Shown: positions 15,189 to 21,470 of the stretch, one piece after another
Layout: every line of letters begins with the position of its first letter
Position numbering within the stretch: position 1 is the stretch's first letter
Assembly: GCA_959596505.1 (NCBI GenBank)
Contig: CAUFWM010000020.1
Location: 1 to 26,538, forward strand
Length of the DNA stretch: 26,538 bases
Source of the DNA: an uncultured Collinsella sp.
GTDB taxonomy: Bacteria > Actinomycetota > Coriobacteriia > Coriobacteriales > Coriobacteriaceae
Direction: 5' to 3'
Made by a program: the position numbers and the translations under genes
The notes under the pieces: model-generated
What the model was told of the DNA's origin: nothing
Database searches by the model: none
What the model saw: the letters and a program-made list of their open reading frames with translations, nothing else

Positions 15189-15527
15189 ATGGCAACCAAA
15201 GAAGAAATCTCGATGGTTGGATTCGAGATCGTCGCATATGCAGGTGACGCCCAGACCGATCTGCTTGCAGCGCTCGATGCTGCTCGCGAGGGTGACTTTG
15301 AGAAGGCCGAGCAGCTGCACAAGGATGCCAGCGATGCGCTCATCGGTGCCCACGACACGCAGACCAAACTGCTTTCGCAGGAGGCCGGCGGTGGCGAGAT
15401 GGAAATGACCTTCATCATGGCTCACGCTCAGGACACCCTCATGACCACTATGATCCTGGAGAAGCAGACCCGCTTTACCATCGATGCCTACAAGCGCATC
15501 GCCGAGCTCGAGGCCAAGCTCGCCTAA
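15189..15527 (+). CDS. lacF: PTS lactose-type EIIA, the only one in the window
   Basis: A 112-residue EIIA of the lactose/cellobiose family, an all-helical cytoplasmic phosphocarrier that forms trimers. It takes the phosphoryl group from HPr on His79 in MAHAQDTLMT and passes it to the Cys of EIIB. Asp82, three residues on, matches the metal-binding Asp at the trimer axis known for LacF. The N-terminal segment with MVGFEIVAYAGDAQ is typical. AAAGGAA precedes the ATG by 7 bases. It lies downstream of the three cassettes and before lacABC. As none of the three EIICB proteins has a IIA domain, it is presumably shared by all of them. It is probably a single-gene transcript, since a terminator follows. 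Confidence 0.95.
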   Translation: MATKEEISMVGFEIVAYAGDAQTDLLAALDAAREGDFEKAEQLHKDASDALIGAHDTQTKLLSQEAGGGEMEMTFIMAHAQDTLMTTMILEKQTRFTIDAYKRIAELEAKLA

Positions 15528-15555
15528 CGAGCCCTCACAACCAAGTCCCCTTCCA

Positions 15556-15596
15556 AAAGCTCTGCCGCAGACTCGCGACAGGGCTTTTTCTTTTTA
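15556..15596 (+). terminator. Terminator of lacF
   Basis: A 9-bp stem with one G:T pair (AAAGCTCTG at 15556-15564 and CAGGGCTTT at 15579-15587) runs straight into a T-rich tail ending near 15595. Confidence 0.75.
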
Positions 15597-15606
15597 CCCG
15601 GCACTT

Positions 15607-15644
15607 GGGGACGTTCCTTATCTGCCGGCAGTTAGGGACACTCC
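15607..15644. repeat. GGGGACGTTCC repeat unit
   Basis: Two related units, GGGGACGTTCC and AGGGACACTCC, flank the palindrome CTGCCGGCAG. GGGGACGTTC recurs as an inverted repeat at 19701-19740. This looks like a small dispersed intergenic repeat family; its function is not evident. Confidence 0.45.
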
Positions 15645-15723
15645 TGCCATGCATTTGATCCTTTGAGGATGGAAGAAAACGGGTTATTAGGTTTGTTGCG
15701 GTGCTGACTCGACCCGTCGGTTA

Positions 15724-15877
15724 CAAAACTATGCCGGTTTACTACGATGAATCGTATTCTTTCAACTATAGAAAGAACAGCGTTATCAAAGCCGCAGGTA
15801 GAAAGCTTGCCATTTTCTGCTAATAGCAAATGTGGTCGGTCCTATCGGTTTTACGGTAGTAAACCGGCATAGTTTTG
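15724..15877. mobile_element. 154-bp MITE-like element
   Basis: Perfect 22-bp terminal inverted repeats (left end starts CAAAACTATG, 15724-15745; right end 15856-15877) enclose 110 bp that are more AT-rich than the surroundings. Inside is a hairpin (TTCTTTC and GAAAGAA, 15757-15777). No transposase frame fits. Size, ends and non-coding content suit a miniature inverted-repeat element. I could not identify a target-site duplication or the parent IS, so a structured RNA or a large terminator-like hairpin remains possible. The rest of the 466-bp gap at 15528-15993 holds only the repeat and promoter entries listed here. Confidence 0.6.
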
Positions 15878-15928
15878 AAATGGCACTGTTCGACTAGCAG
15901 CGTTATGGAGCTTCTGCACGCCCTCCCG

Positions 15929-15955
15929 TTCGGTTTTTCGCTGGATGGGTATACT
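15929..15955 (+). promoter_or_regulatory. Possible promoter of the membrane-protein gene
   Basis: TATACT (15950-15955) is a strong -10 box. The best -35 candidate, TTCGGT (15929-15934), is only 15 bases away. The start codon is 39 bases downstream of the -10. Confidence 0.4.
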
Positions 15956-15993
15956 TTCACCCGCAATACAGGCCGGAATGAGGAGGTATCCAA

Positions 15994-16998
15994 ATGCCGG
16001 ATAACGGGTCAATACAAAAAAGAGGTGCGCACGAGATGGCCCATGGGCGTCCTGTCCAGATAACTGAGCATACGACGGTAACCGAGCTACAGCCCAGCCT
16101 GTCCGATATCGTGTGCGCAAACAAAAAGCTACAGATTGGCTTTATCGTTGCGCTCGTGGTACTGGCGCTGCTGTCGGGCTTTGTAGCTCGTCCGCATTTT
16201 GCCGATACCAAGACTTGGGACTCCACCATCGAGGTCATCGATCAAAAGAAGGGCAATGTTTTGGCGCTCACGACCTCGTGCGTCGCCCTATCTGCGGGTA
16301 TCACTGCGCTGCCGGGCGATACGGGAACGCCAGTCGCCGAGCAGCTCGCGCAGCTTTCAGGCAACCTTGGTATCGTGCTTGCCGTGCTATACCTAGAGAA
16401 ATATTTGCTTACGATTTTGTGGTCGGTTGGCCTGGGCATCCTGATCCCGTTTGCGCTGGTGCTCTTTGCGATCTCACTTGGCATTCACGGACGCTGGAGC
16501 ACGAGCACAGTCATTCGCCGCGTGGCAACGCGTGTGCTGGTGGTCGCCATAATTGGCATGGTGTTGGTGCCCGCAAGCGTATGGGTGTCGCAGAAGGTCG
16601 ATGAAACGTATCGCGTAAGTATTGAGCAAGCTCAGCAAAAGGCTGCGGATGCGGCAGATAGCGACAGCTCCAAAGCAAGCAAGAAAAAGACCGAGTCCAC
16701 AGAGTCCAAGAATGTGCTTGAGCAGCTTGCCGACGGTGCCTCGGGTCTCGTCACATCGGTGACCAGCGGTGCCAAGCAGATTACCGATGAAATTGTGCAG
16801 CAGGTGACCGATCTGATCGAAGGCGTCATCGTGATGATCGTGACCTCGTGCGTGATTCCATTGCTGGTGCTCGCGGCGTTTTTGTGGCTGGGGCACGTGC
16901 TACTGGGGATTGATATTTCCGGCCCGGCGAACTATCTGACGGGTCGCTTTCTGAGCGCTCCGTCCAAGCACGCCAAAAAGGGCGGGCAGTCCGAGTAG
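15994..16998 (+). CDS. Membrane protein of unknown function
   Basis: A 334-residue protein that I do not recognise. A hydrophilic N-terminus of about 45 residues precedes a first hydrophobic segment (about 47-64, GFIVALVVLALLSGFVA). Further segments lie at about 126-163 (probably two passes), 180-198 and 278-304, with a weaker one near 90-107. Residues about 200-276 form a charged, Ala/Ser/Lys-rich region likely to be helical or coiled (QKAADAADSDSSKASKKK). The C-terminus is basic. There is no signal-peptide cleavage site that I trust. AGGAGG lies 7 bases upstream of the ATG; Met15 is an alternative start. It has its own terminator and sits between lacF and lacA, but nothing in it links it to sugar metabolism. 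Confidence 0.75.
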   Translation: MPDNGSIQKRGAHEMAHGRPVQITEHTTVTELQPSLSDIVCANKKLQIGFIVALVVLALLSGFVARPHFADTKTWDSTIEVIDQKKGNVLALTTSCVALSAGITALPGDTGTPVAEQLAQLSGNLGIVLAVLYLEKYLLTILWSVGLGILIPFALVLFAISLGIHGRWSTSTVIRRVATRVLVVAIIGMVLVPASVWVSQKVDETYRVSIEQAQQKAADAADSDSSKASKKKTESTESKNVLEQLADGASGLVTSVTSGAKQITDEIVQQVTDLIEGVIVMIVTSCVIPLLVLAAFLWLGHVLLGIDISGPANYLTGRFLSAPSKHAKKGGQSE

Positions 16999-17032
16999 CT
17001 AAAACAGCTGTATATACTGGGGCATACCGCCG

Positions 17033-17070
17033 AAGGGCGGCCGAGACACGTTCTCGGCCGCCCTTTTGTT
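17033..17070 (+). terminator. Terminator of the membrane-protein gene
   Basis: A perfect 14-bp stem (AAGGGCGGCCGAGA at 17033-17046 and its complement at 17052-17065) with a 5-base loop ends in TTTTGTTTG. Confidence 0.92.
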
Positions 17071-17126
17071 TGTTGAATGCGCGGTAAGCCGGGCCTTTTC
17101 TGAGTCCAAACGGTCAGCAACCATCC

Positions 17127-17212
17127 GCGAACGGTATTTGTTCAAAAAAGAACAAAGACAAACAAATTATTGTTGCAGTTAATGTTCGAATGTGTTCAAA
17201 TAAACATGAACA
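17127..17212 (+). promoter_or_regulatory. lacABC upstream region with GTTC/GAAC inverted repeats
   Basis: GCGAACGGT (17127-17135) is the locus-wide element. It is followed by a perfect inverted repeat TTTGTTC-6-GAACAAA (17137-17156), then TGTTC at 17183 and at 17193 (10 bp apart), the latter facing GAACA at 17208-17212. Such arrays suit a multimeric repressor. The DeoR-family protein at 25392-26195 is the best candidate in the window, by analogy with LacR of Gram-positive lac operons. No LacI-type 16-mer is seen here. The -10/-35 pair is unclear. Confidence 0.5.
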
Positions 17213-17306
17213 GTGAAGAACCGCACATTCAGATGCCCGGACCTGAACGCGATTCAACACTTCCAAACAGAAACTACGCACCTGCGTATCTCTCAAGGAG
17301 GATGTC

Positions 17307-17735
17307 ATGAGGGTTGTAATCGCTTCCGATGCCGACGGTATGTCGATGAAGGAGTCCATCAAGGAGATGCTCATCGCCGACGGTCACGAGGTCGTCGACT
17401 ATTCCGAGACCCCTGCCGCGGACTTTGTCGATTCCGCCACCGCCGTTGCCAAGGACCTGCTGGAGCACAAGGATTCCCAGGGCTTCGCATTCGATAAGTA
17501 CGGCGTCGGCTCCTATATGGCCGCCGTCAAGATCAAGGGCATGGTCGTCGCCAACATTTCCGATGAGCGTTCCGCTTACATGACCCGCGAACACAACGGC
17601 TCGCGCATGGTCACCATGGGCCCGGGCGTTGTGGGCACCGAGGTCGCCAAGAAGATCGCCCGCGAGTTCCTGCGCGCCCAGTACGCCGGCGGCCGTCACC
17701 AGATCCGTGTCGACATGCTCAACAAGATGGCCTAA
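17307..17735 (+). CDS. lacA: Galactose-6-phosphate isomerase subunit LacA
   Basis: A 142-residue RpiB/LacA/LacB-fold protein. With LacB it forms the isomerase converting galactose-6-phosphate to tagatose-6-phosphate. The C-terminal GGRHQIRVDMLNKM and the central SDERSAYMTREHNGSRMVTMG are near-signature sequences of LacA. The length equals that of staphylococcal LacA. It lacks the CGTGIG loop with its catalytic Cys that LacB has, showing FDKYGVGSYM instead, which is normal for LacA. AAGGAGG lies 5 bases before the ATG. lacB follows after 63 bp. Confidence 0.96.
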   Translation: MRVVIASDADGMSMKESIKEMLIADGHEVVDYSETPAADFVDSATAVAKDLLEHKDSQGFAFDKYGVGSYMAAVKIKGMVVANISDERSAYMTREHNGSRMVTMGPGVVGTEVAKKIAREFLRAQYAGGRHQIRVDMLNKMA

Positions 17736-17798
17736 CGAGAGCCACCGAGAACTCGAACTTCTACCTCAACTTGTGAATTCAGACGAAAGGACGTTCTG

Positions 17799-18323
17799 AT
17801 GAAGAAGACCATCGCAATCGGTTGCGACCATATCGTTACGGACGAGAAGATCTATCTGGCCGACCGCCTGGAGCAGGCTGGCTACAAGGTGCTTGACTGC
17901 GGCACCTACAGCCACACCCGTACGCACTATCCCATTTACGGTAAGGCCGTGGGCGAGGCTGTTGCCAGCGGCAAGGCCGACTTTGGCGTGGCCCTGTGCG
18001 GCACCGGCATCGGCATCACCAACGCCGTCAACAAGGTTCCCGGCGCCCGCTGCGCCCTGGTTCGCGACATGACCTCTGCCCTGTATGCCCGTCGCGAGCT
18101 CAACGCCAACATCGTGGGCTTTGGCGGCAAGATCACCGGCGAGTTCCTGATGGCCGATATCATGCTTGCCTTCCTGGAGGAGCCCTACGACAAGACTCCC
18201 GAGCACGATGCCCTGATTGCCAAGATTGATGCCTGCAACAAGGCCGACGCCGAGGCTCAGGCTGACCCGCACTTCTTTGACGAGTTCCTGGAGAAGTGGG
18301 ACCGCGGCGAATACCACGACTAG
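17799..18323 (+). CDS. lacB: Galactose-6-phosphate isomerase subunit LacB
   Basis: A 174-residue partner of LacA in galactose-6-phosphate isomerisation, cytoplasmic. It has the RpiB-type motifs: GCDH near residue 10, and ALCGTGIGITN with Cys67, which aligns with the catalytic Cys of the fold. LVRDMTSALYARRELNANIVGFGG and the C-terminal HFFDEFLEKWDRGEYHD are typical LacB sequences. AAAGGA lies 7 bases before the ATG. It is probably co-transcribed with lacA. The 340-bp gap before lacC is unusually long for this operon type. Confidence 0.96.
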   Translation: MKKTIAIGCDHIVTDEKIYLADRLEQAGYKVLDCGTYSHTRTHYPIYGKAVGEAVASGKADFGVALCGTGIGITNAVNKVPGARCALVRDMTSALYARRELNANIVGFGGKITGEFLMADIMLAFLEEPYDKTPEHDALIAKIDACNKADAEAQADPHFFDEFLEKWDRGEYHD

Positions 18324-18332
18324 TGGGGTTCC

Positions 18333-18350
18333 GGCGTTCTACCGAACGCC
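18333..18350 (+). other. Hairpin just after lacB
   Basis: A perfect 7-bp stem GGCGTTC-4-GAACGCC starts 10 bp past the lacB stop. There is no T run, so it is not a clear terminator. It may protect the lacAB message. Confidence 0.45.
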
Positions 18351-18365
18351 AGACCAGTCGACGCT

Positions 18366-18533
18366 GCGAAGCCATCTGGCGGGCGAGCTGCCGTTCAGCT
18401 TCAGTGGCATGGCCAGAAGGTCAATGCCGCCTCGCTTCAAGGCACCTTGCCTCGCCAGCTGGCTTCACGCTGACGTTGGGGGTGCCTGTGGGGTCGCCCC
18501 TGTTGTTGCGAAGCCGTCTGGCAAGCGAACTGC
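18366..18533. repeat. Mosaic repeat between lacB and lacC
   Basis: A unit of about 26 bp beginning GCGAAGCC and containing CTGGC occurs twice in direct orientation (18366-18391 and 18508-18533, 21 of 26 bases equal). It occurs once inverted (about 18442-18470, with GAAGCCAGCTGGC on the minus strand). The inverted copy and the second direct copy can pair as GCCAGCTGGCTTC with GAAGCCGTCTGGC. The gap between lacB and lacC (18324-18663) holds only this, the hairpin at 18333, and the lacC ribosome site. Confidence 0.6.
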
Positions 18534-18663
18534 TCTGATAACACTTTTGCTTGCTGAGCTTGTGTGCTTCGTTTTGGCGGTACCCGGCATTCTGCGGCTT
18601 TTTAATTGACGGCTCGCGTTTCTGTGAGGGGGCGCGGGCCGGTTTTCTAAACAGGAGTCCAAC

Positions 18664-19599
18664 ATGATTCTGACCGTTACCATGAACCCGTCGATCGATA
18701 CGCGCTATCAGCTCGACAAGCTGATCATCGACGATGTTAACCGCGTGACGCCCGAAAAGACCGCTGGCGGCAAGGGCCTCAACGTGAGCCGCGTGCTGTT
18801 GCAGCTGGGCGACGACGTACTTGCAACCGGCTTGCTTGGCGGGCACATGGGTGCCTATATGGCCGAGCTCATGGATGCCGATGGTGTCAAGAATGACTTT
18901 GTGCCCATCGCCGGTGAGACGCGCATTTGCCTGAATATTCTGCACGAGGGTAATCAGACCGAGCTGCTGGAGAGCGGCCCACAGATCGTCCCAGCCGAGC
19001 TCGAGGCCTTTACGGCCAAGTTCGCCGAGCTTGCAGCGAAGGCTGACGTTGTGACGCTTTCGGGCTCGCTGCCGCGTGGCGTCGATGCCGGCTACTATGC
19101 CGAGCTCGTCAAGATCGCCGAAGAGGCGGGCGCCAAGGTGCTGCTCGACACCTCGGGCGCATCGCTGGAGGCCGCGCTGGAGTCCGACGCTAAGCCTGAG
19201 CTCGTAAAGCCCAACCTGACCGAGATTAACGGCCTGCTGGGTACGTCCTTTACGACCGATGATGTCGATGCCCTGCGCGAGGCGCTTGCCGCCGATGGCC
19301 GCTTTGCCGGTATTCCCTGGGTCGTCGTTTCGATGGGCGCTGCCGGTTCGGTGGGCTTCCACGAGGGCCGCGCGTTCCGCGCCAAGACGCCCGCGATTGC
19401 GGCTGTGAACGCGACGGGTTCCGGCGACTCGACCATCGCCGGCTTTGCGCATGCCATTGCTGCTGGTGCCGACGACGTCACGGTGCTCAAGACCGCCAAT
19501 ACCTGCGGCAAGCTCAACGCCATGGATCCCAAGACCGGCCACCTGGTCATGGACCGCTGGGACGAGATTTACAACGGCGTTGAGGTCGTAGAGTTGTAG
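18664..19599 (+). CDS. lacC: Tagatose-6-phosphate kinase
   Basis: A 311-residue PfkB-family sugar-phosphate kinase of the LacC/1-phosphofructokinase branch. It is expected to phosphorylate tagatose-6-phosphate to tagatose-1,6-bisphosphate with ATP. Motifs: the N-terminal TMNPSIDTRY, AGGKGLNVSRVL (35-45) for sugar binding, and NATGSGDSTIAGF (249-261) with the catalytic base Asp255. AGGAG lies 8 bases upstream of the ATG. Its place after lacAB makes LacC much more likely than a fructose-1-phosphate kinase. The product would need a LacD-type aldolase, which is not in the window. Confidence 0.93.
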   Translation: MILTVTMNPSIDTRYQLDKLIIDDVNRVTPEKTAGGKGLNVSRVLLQLGDDVLATGLLGGHMGAYMAELMDADGVKNDFVPIAGETRICLNILHEGNQTELLESGPQIVPAELEAFTAKFAELAAKADVVTLSGSLPRGVDAGYYAELVKIAEEAGAKVLLDTSGASLEAALESDAKPELVKPNLTEINGLLGTSFTTDDVDALREALAADGRFAGIPWVVVSMGAAGSVGFHEGRAFRAKTPAIAAVNATGSGDSTIAGFAHAIAAGADDVTVLKTANTCGKLNAMDPKTGHLVMDRWDEIYNGVEVVEL

Positions 19600-19620
19600 C
19601 GGTTGCGACTCCTAATAGAA

Positions 19621-19686
19621 CGAGCGTGGATAATCTCCCGCTTTTGGTGCCCATACGAGCTCAAAGTGGGAGATTTTCCACGCTCG
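19621..19686. repeat. 66-bp imperfect palindrome after lacC
   Basis: Arms of 19 bp with one mismatch (19621-19639 and 19668-19686) begin CGAGCGTGGA and enclose 28 bases. Further pairs extend into the loop (CTTT and AAAG). It starts 22 bp past the lacC stop. No T run follows, so a repeat element or processing hairpin is more likely than a classical terminator. Confidence 0.65.
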
Positions 19687-19700
19687 AGTCATTAGTCGTC

Positions 19701-19740
19701 GGGGACGTTCTTTAATGACCAGTCGTTTAAGAACATCCCC
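19701..19740. repeat. GGGGACGTTC inverted repeat
   Basis: Arms GGGGACGTTCTT and AAGAACATCCCC are separated by 16 bases, with an outer pair GTCATT/AATGAC (from 19688 and to 19746). It shares GGGGACGTTC with 15607, which suggests a dispersed repeat family. Confidence 0.55.
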
Positions 19741-19749
19741 AATGACTAC

Positions 19750-19795
19750 ACTCAAAAAACGGCGCCCGCCGGCGATGTTGCCGGCGGGCGCCGTT
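19750..19795 (-). terminator. Terminator of the galK-galT operon
   Basis: A perfect 16-bp stem (AACGGCGCCCGCCGGC at 19758-19773 with 19780-19795) has a 6-base loop. On the minus strand it is followed by TTTTTTGAG. It may also stop lacC transcription from the other side. Confidence 0.92.
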
Positions 19796-19841
19796 GTCTT
19801 GAAGACGAAATGATCCGTTTTCCTCCGTCCCCAAGGGATCA

Positions 19842-21470
19842 TTACAGCGAGTCGATAAAGCGCTGCTGGGCGGCGCGGCCGGCTTCGTCCCACTTAAAGA
19901 CGCCGGCGTTGTCGAGCACGTGGCCGAACACCACGCCGACCTCCTCGTGCAGGATATCGATGGCGTTATCCGCCGTAAGCTCGTCGGCACGGCGGGCATA
20001 GACATCCTCGGCCCACGCGGCATGGCTGCGGCAAAGATCATCGCCCTCGAGCGCGCCGGCAAGGTCGTAGCTGACATCGGTCTTGGCCGCCAACAGGTGC
20101 TCACGGACAGCGCCGAGCTCGGGAACCAGGCGCGGCGGCAAAATGGCCAGACCCATAACCTCGATCAGGCCGATGTTCTCCTTCTTGATGTGGTGATACT
20201 CGGCATGCGGGTGGAAAACGCCCAGCGGATGCTCGTCGGTCGTGATGTTGCAGCGAAGTGCCAGGTAGGCCTCGTAGATCTCGCCGCCGGCGTTGCCGCG
20301 GGAGTCGACGCGGCGGATGACGGGCGTTACGGTGTTGTGCGCTACGCCGTCGGCTGTGTGCGCGACGACGCCCACCGACTCATCGGTCCACTCGCGCCAG
20401 GCGAGGATAATCTTCTCGGCAGCGTCGAGCAGCTGGGCGCGGTCGTGCGAGCGCAGTCGCAGCACCGAAAGCGGCCACTGCAACACGGTACCGCTGACCT
20501 GGTCAAAGCCGGGCACGCTAAACTGCGAGACTTCGGTGGCATGCATCATGGGGAACTCGTGCGCGCCGCCCTGGAAGTGGTCGTGCGACAAGATCGAGCC
20601 GCCCACGATAGGCAGGTCGGCGTTGGAGCCAATAAAGTAGTGCGGGAACAGGTCGACAAAGTCGAGCAGGCAGGTCAGCCCCTTGCGGTCGACGTGCATC
20701 GGACGATGCTCGGAGCTCATCGTGATGCAGTGCTCGTTAAAGTACGCGTACGGGCTGTACTGGAAACCCCAGCGCTCGCCGTCGAGCTGGATGGGGATAA
20801 CGCGCAGATTCTGGCGGGCGGGGTGAGCGCCGCCGTCGGCTGCGGCGGAGCGTCCGGGATAGCCCTCGTTTTCGATGCAGAGCTGGCAGGCGGGATACTT
20901 CTCGCCCGTGTTCTTGGCTACACCTGCCGCGGCGATATCGCGCGGGTCCTTCTCGGGCTTGGACAGGTTGATGGTGATCTCCAGGTCACCCCAGTTGGTG
21001 GAAGTGCTCCATTTAATGTTGCGCGCGATGGCGGCGCGGCGCACGTAACCGGTGTCACAGCACAGGCCGTAGAACCAGTCGGTCGCGGCGCGGGGCTCGT
21101 TGACGCCCATGCGGCCGTTGAATTCCTCGTTTACAACCGAAGGCCTCGGCATGAGCGCGCCCATGATGCGCATGGCGATGCGGTCGCGGCCCGACGCCGT
21201 GTCCTCGGCGGCGCCGTTGGCAACGGCGGTCTCGGAAAGCGCGGCAAGCGTGCCTTCAAGGTCAAAGTCGGGCAAGGTATCGGGGTGCAAGAGCGAGAGT
21301 TTCTCAACCTGGAGCGCCCAGGCCATATCGAGTGCGGGGCCCGTGGCGCCGATGCACTCCAAAATGGTGTTGTATGCCCAGATGCGATCGTCCTGGCCGA
21401 TCATCGATCGGTGGATAGCGTACTCGATCAGGTTCTGCGCGGCCTCGCGCACGTCAGTCATTAAAGCCAT
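19842..21470 (-). CDS. galT: UDP-glucose--hexose-1-phosphate uridylyltransferase, class II
   Basis: A 542-residue GalT of the class II (Gram-positive) type, somewhat longer than the usual about 490-510. It transfers UMP from UDP-glucose to galactose-1-phosphate in the Leloir pathway. Landmarks: CQLCIENEGYPGR near 195-207, YFNEHCITMSSEHRPMHV near 243-260, and FPHYFIGSNADLPIVGGSIL leading into HDHFQGG at 296-302, the active-site region. The ATG at 21470 overlaps the end of galK by 10 bases and has AAGGGGG about 10 bases upstream. A second ATG at 21461 makes a TAATG stop-start overlap. Either way the gene is translationally coupled to galK. Confidence 0.95.
   Translation of the reverse strand: MALMTDVREAAQNLIEYAIHRSMIGQDDRIWAYNTILECIGATGPALDMAWALQVEKLSLLHPDTLPDFDLEGTLAALSETAVANGAAEDTASGRDRIAMRIMGALMPRPSVVNEEFNGRMGVNEPRAATDWFYGLCCDTGYVRRAAIARNIKWSTSTNWGDLEITINLSKPEKDPRDIAAAGVAKNTGEKYPACQLCIENEGYPGRSAAADGGAHPARQNLRVIPIQLDGERWGFQYSPYAYFNEHCITMSSEHRPMHVDRKGLTCLLDFVDLFPHYFIGSNADLPIVGGSILSHDHFQGGAHEFPMMHATEVSQFSVPGFDQVSGTVLQWPLSVLRLRSHDRAQLLDAAEKIILAWREWTDESVGVVAHTADGVAHNTVTPVIRRVDSRGNAGGEIYEAYLALRCNITTDEHPLGVFHPHAEYHHIKKENIGLIEVMGLAILPPRLVPELGAVREHLLAAKTDVSYDLAGALEGDDLCRSHAAWAEDVYARRADELTADNAIDILHEEVGVVFGHVLDNAGVFKWDEAGRAAQQRFIDSL

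Noticed and set aside
15632..15829. A 65-codon minus-strand frame within the MITE-like element and its left flank.
   Set aside because: It crosses the element boundary, lacks a ribosome site and resembles no protein I know.
18217..18609. A frame overlapping the end of lacB and running through the repeat region, with a hydrophobic C-terminal tail.
   Set aside because: The first part is out-of-frame lacB, there is no ribosome site at its start, and the rest is translated repeat DNA.
19920..21464. A 514-codon plus-strand frame opposite galT.
   Set aside because: It is a shadow of galT produced by high GC at third positions; no recognisable domain.
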